The notes under the pieces were generated by a model. It did no database searches, was not told where the DNA came from, and saw only the letters and a list, made by a program, of their open reading frames with translations. 64,000 nt of DNA from NCBI GenBank assembly GCA_948567375.1, contig OX419757.1, forward strand, positions 30,504,001-30,568,000. The letters are read 5' to 3'. Origin of the DNA: Lunularia cruciata. Taxonomy: Eukaryota > Streptophyta > Marchantiopsida > Lunulariales > Lunulariaceae. Below, one piece after another: positions 60,940-64,000 of the stretch. Each line of letters begins with the position of its first letter. Position 1 is the stretch's first letter. The position numbers and the translations under genes are program-made.

Positions 60940-61257
60940 TGCTCTGGTGTGCTCTTGATAGTGAGGCTGGAGTGATGACCAGTTAGACTATCTTGGTTTC
61001 TCTCTAGTGAGGTAGGAAGTGATGACCTACAGACTGTGAGAATGCATGTTGTGATGGCAGGTTACAGGTCACCTTTGCCCCTAGTGTAGTTGTCTTAGTT
61101 AGAATTACATTAGTGGATAGTGTTCCGTTACTTTTGGCACTTGGTGGGGTACTTGTGGTTGTGACTTGCGGTTGCATTTGGTGGTTTCGATTGCGGTTGC
61201 GGTTACTTTGTCACGACAAAGTTCTTTGGGGATTCTACAAGAGATAGCTCTGTAGTT
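60940..61257 (+). repeat. R3 repeat, copy 2, right part
   Basis: Matches 36660-36960 of copy 1 (shared GGAAGTGATGA, AGACTG, GAATACATGTT/GAATGCATGTT, GGTTAC and GTCACCTTT blocks). It is continuous with 46166-47206 when the family L element is removed. It ends at the family A LTR at 61258. Confidence 0.8.
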
Positions 61258-61936
61258 TGTGAGCCGGCCTGTCTCTCACTCAGGATGAACCTCTGATGGC
61301 TATTATGGTAGCGCACCATGGACTAAGAAGGCAAGGAACCCCAACTCCATCATACTCCTCCAAGGCTAACACTCCAAGACTCAAGACATTGCTCACTAGA
61401 GAACTCAATGAGAGAGAGATAGTTGCAAATGAAAGGATGATGAGTACCTCCTCACCCCTTGTTTATATACTTGTGAAATAGTTACGTACCAAAGTTACTA
61501 ATTACCGTAGTAACTCAAGTTACTAGACTAAAAGTCAAGTAAAGTCAAAAAGTAGAAAGGAATATCCATTCACATGGGCATATTCCCCTTATCTTGACCC
61601 AACCACTAAAGCAAGGATTCCTTCACATGGGCTATCCTTGGACTAAAGAAGAATCCAAAACAAAAAGGCTTGCGGGCCCAAGAGTTCTCAACTCTTTCCC
61701 CAAAGCCAAACACCTAGGAATAATACCAAGTCAACACACTAAAATCCAAACTAGTGGTGCTCATGTTTTCTACTTCCTCTAAAGTAAGGTCCCATCTATC
61801 TTAGCTATGACTAACTTTAGCTAACCATGACTAATATAGAACCATCCTTTATCTCTATATAAATAATATCTCTTAAGTACTTGTAATACCAAGCTAAATA
61901 TCACAATACCACACACATGCACAAATGGGTGTTACA
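61258..61936 (-). mobile_element. Family A copy C: 3' LTR
   Basis: 679 bp from TGTGAGCCGGCC to GGTGTTACA, TG...CA in element sense. The TATA box (reverse complement at 61462-61469) is followed in element sense by the GGGTGAGGAGGTACTCATC block. The inner edge meets the polypurine tract and the outer edge meets R3 with no primer site, so it is the 3' LTR. The 5' LTR would lie past the window end. Confidence 0.93.
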
Positions 61937-61949
61937 TTTACCCCCGGAC
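61937..61949 (-). other. Family A copy C: polypurine tract
   Basis: In element sense GTCCGGGGGTAAA directly before the 3' LTR. Confidence 0.85.
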
Positions 61950-63060
61950 TAAGTTTTCACTTTGTCCTCAAAGTGAAGGTCTCTCTACCTTCTATGGTAC
62001 ATCTTCAACTTATCATGGTTAATCCTATCAAAGTATCTTCCTCCCAACTCCTTGAGATCATAGGTGTAATTGCCCCACACCTTCTCCACTATGAAAGGTC
62101 CAAAGTACTTAGGCAAAAACTTCTTTTGCACTCTCTTGAATCGAATGGAATCAAACAAAATTACCCAATCACCTTCTTCTTGTCTTGCCTCTTATCATAG
62201 CTCTCCTTTTGTTTCCTTTGGGCTTGCTCCACTCGAACCATAGCAACTGCTCTTGCCTCTTCCAACTCCATGAGTTGATCCTTCCTTGACTTCTTTGCAT
62301 CACCTCCTTGTGCTTTCTTCAATCTCCTATGAATGCTTTGGAAGGTAGGAAGATCAAAGTGAATAGGTAAGGTAGACTCAATACCATACACCAATTGAAA
62401 TGGAGAATATCCAGTGGAAGTTTTCATGGTTGTCCTATACTCCCACAAAACTGCATGAATCCTCTTGTCCCAATGATGTTTAGCCCCCTCCATTTCTGCA
62501 TCTTTGGCCAACATCATGCACAAGGTCTGATTGGTTCTCTCTGCCAAGCCATTGGAATTTGGCTTATAGGATGTAGTTACTCTATGTGTGATAAAGAAAT
62601 GTTGTAGCATGGCTGTAGTAATGCTTCTTGTAAACTCTCCTCCTCTATCAGAAACCAACTCCAAAGGTCATCCAAACCTAGTGATAATGCGTTCATAAAG
62701 AAATCTACCCACTTCATCTTCATTCTTGTCCCTCAATGGTCTAGCCTCAACCCACTTGGTAAGGTAATCAGTAACTACCACAATGTACCAATTGTTCCTT
62801 GGGTTTCTATTGAGAGGACCTACAAAATCAATTCCCCACTTCTCAAAAGGTCCTAGCAATGGAATTGATCTAAGTGGTGGAGTGGATGTAGACTTTCTAG
62901 CAAAAGCTTGACAAACATGACAAGTTTTGCAATAATCAAGACAATCCTTAAAAATCCCTCTCCAATGGTAACCTGCATCTAGAATCTTGAAAGCAGTCAC
63001 CTTTCCTGCAAAGTGTCCTCCACATACTAAACCTTCATGAAACTCCTTTATGAGTAGGAT
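61950..63060 (-). pseudogene. Family A copy C: integrase, nearly intact
   Basis: The zinc region is intact: HEGLVCGGHFAGKV then YCKTCHVCQAF, with both His and both Cys. The core has KWGIDFVGPLNRNP (first Asp), VVTDYLTKWVEARP, one TGA at 62665-62667 (TGC in copy B), then LVSDRGGEF (second Asp) and NSNGLAERTN (Glu). The last two are separated by 35 residues, the DD35E signature. The 62664-62161 frame (167 codons) ends early because a short deletion after DKRQDKKKV shifts frame relative to copy B. The remaining tail (GDWVILF, KYFGPFIVEKVWGNYTYDL) is still readable out of frame to about 62000. No chromodomain seen. Confidence 0.92.
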
Positions 63061-64000
63061 AGACTCTTCCTTACCCACTGCTCTTCGAAGTAGACCATCT
63101 GCTCCTTGGTGAAAAAGAATATCCTCCACCATTGTGTAAGGTCTAGATCTTGCTGCAAGGGCCTTCCTCTCCCTAGCATGCATCCCTTCTGGATAGTTAC
63201 CTTTTGTCACAAAATCCACAATCTCCTTGTACTCCATTGGAACCTCTTGAGTGACTGAGATTGTCATGAGCTCCTCATCTCCATCATGATCATAGGCTCT
63301 AGATAATAAATCAGCATTTGCATGTTTCTTTCCTGGCCTATCTTCAATGGTGTAGTCATACTCAGACAAGAGTATCATCCATCTTGCTAGTCTCCCTTCA
63401 ACATTAGGCTTGTTGAAGATGTACTTCAAAGCCTTGTGATCCGTGACAATGGTGGCTTTCCCTCCAATCAAGTAGTGTCTAAACTTCTTGAGACCAAAGA
63501 TCACTGCCAACCCTTCTCTCTCCGTGACAGAGTAGTTCTTCCCTGCTGAAACCATCTGCCTACTAGCATAAGCTATTGGATGATCATGCCCATCTTGGTC
63601 TAATTGACTAAGAGTGCATCCTATAGCTACATTAGAAGCATCAGTGTAGAGGATGAAAGGTTTACTCCAATCAGGTTTAGCAAGAATTGGAGCTACAACA
63701 AGGGATTGCTTGAGCTCCTCAAAAGCTTTGAGAGCCTCCTTGTCTTCCAAAATCTCCATATAATCTACACCCTTCTTCATGTAGATGGTCAATGCATAAG
63801 CCTTGTTGGAAAATGAGAAGATGAACCTCCTATAGTACCCAACCATCCCCAAGAATTGGCGTAACTTTGTCAAGCTTGAAGGGAATGGAAGGTCTGAGAT
63901 TTTCCTCACCTTCTCAGGATCAACTGCTATTCCATCCTTGGAGATGATATGCCCCAAAAGTAGACCTTCTTCACATCCAAAAATGCACTTCTCTGGGTTG
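63061..64000 (-). pseudogene. Family A copy C: RT thumb, RNase H and connection, intact in the window
   Basis: The open frame 63957-62668 (429 codons) is uninterrupted. It has GHIISKDGIAVDPEKVRKIS and LRQFLGMVGYYRRFIF (RT thumb). RNase H follows with Asp in FILYTDASNVAIG, Glu in VTEREGLAVIFGLKKF, Asp in IVTDHKALKYIF and Asp in HANADLLSRA, then a connector into the integrase zinc region. RT palm and fingers lie beyond 64000. Further sequence (63958-64000) continues the RT. The gene as a whole is called broken because of the integrase stop and frameshift. Confidence 0.9.

Overview
The window looks like a gene-poor, repeat-rich stretch of a land-plant nuclear genome. Evidence for this is Ty3/gypsy-type pol genes, a primer-binding site matching the 3' end of plant tRNA-Asp, 5-bp target-site duplications, TA microsatellites and no recognisable host gene. 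I cannot name the organism. A large-genome lineage such as a gymnosperm or fern is plausible, but that is an impression only.

Layout. Positions 1-20.7 kb are mostly low-copy intergenic DNA. They hold a (TA)n tract (275-385), a broken Lys/Glu-rich coiled-coil reading frame (~590-1800), local duplications (3.9-4.6 kb and 16.0-16.6 kb) and three copies of a short dispersed repeat (R4), one of them folded back on itself. Positions 21.2-27.2 kb hold a decayed minus-strand Ty3/gypsy element (family A, copy A). Positions 27.2-31.1 kb are AT-rich with nothing recognised. From 31.1 kb on the window is almost wholly nested retroelements.

Two Ty3/gypsy families dominate. Family A has ~0.67-kb LTRs and a conventional pol. 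Its copies are A (21.2-27.2 kb), chimeric B (40.8-46.2 kb), C (61.26 kb to the window end) and a + strand LTR at 37.1 kb. Family L ('long LTR') is the notable one. A full-length copy lies on the minus strand at 47212-60934, flanked by the duplication ATTGG. It has 3.78-kb LTRs, a tRNA-Asp-type primer site, gag, protease, RT, RNase H, integrase and a polypurine tract. A solo LTR of the same family lies on the plus strand at 31824-35601, flanked by CAATT. A diverged fragment lies at 43.06-44.41 kb inside family A copy B.

The family L LTR itself carries a long reading frame of about 855 codons, which begins 27-34 nt after the TATA box. The predicted protein has a basic N-terminus, a conserved ~280-residue globular part, a Glu/Asp/Ser-rich acidic stretch and a ~270-residue coiled coil. 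The frame is recognisable in all three complete LTRs with nearly the same span (2567, 2568 and 2573 nt) and in the diverged fragment. If the TATA box works, this would be the first frame on the element's RNA, ahead of gag. Every copy here is broken by stops or frameshifts, so these are fossils of the system.

The solo LTR and the full-length element were inserted independently into two copies of a third repeat (R3), which is continuous across each insertion once the insert is removed. All retroelement genes in the window appear inactive through stops and frameshifts, many of them C-to-T or G-to-A changes. Copy C is the best preserved, with one stop and one frameshift in the part visible.
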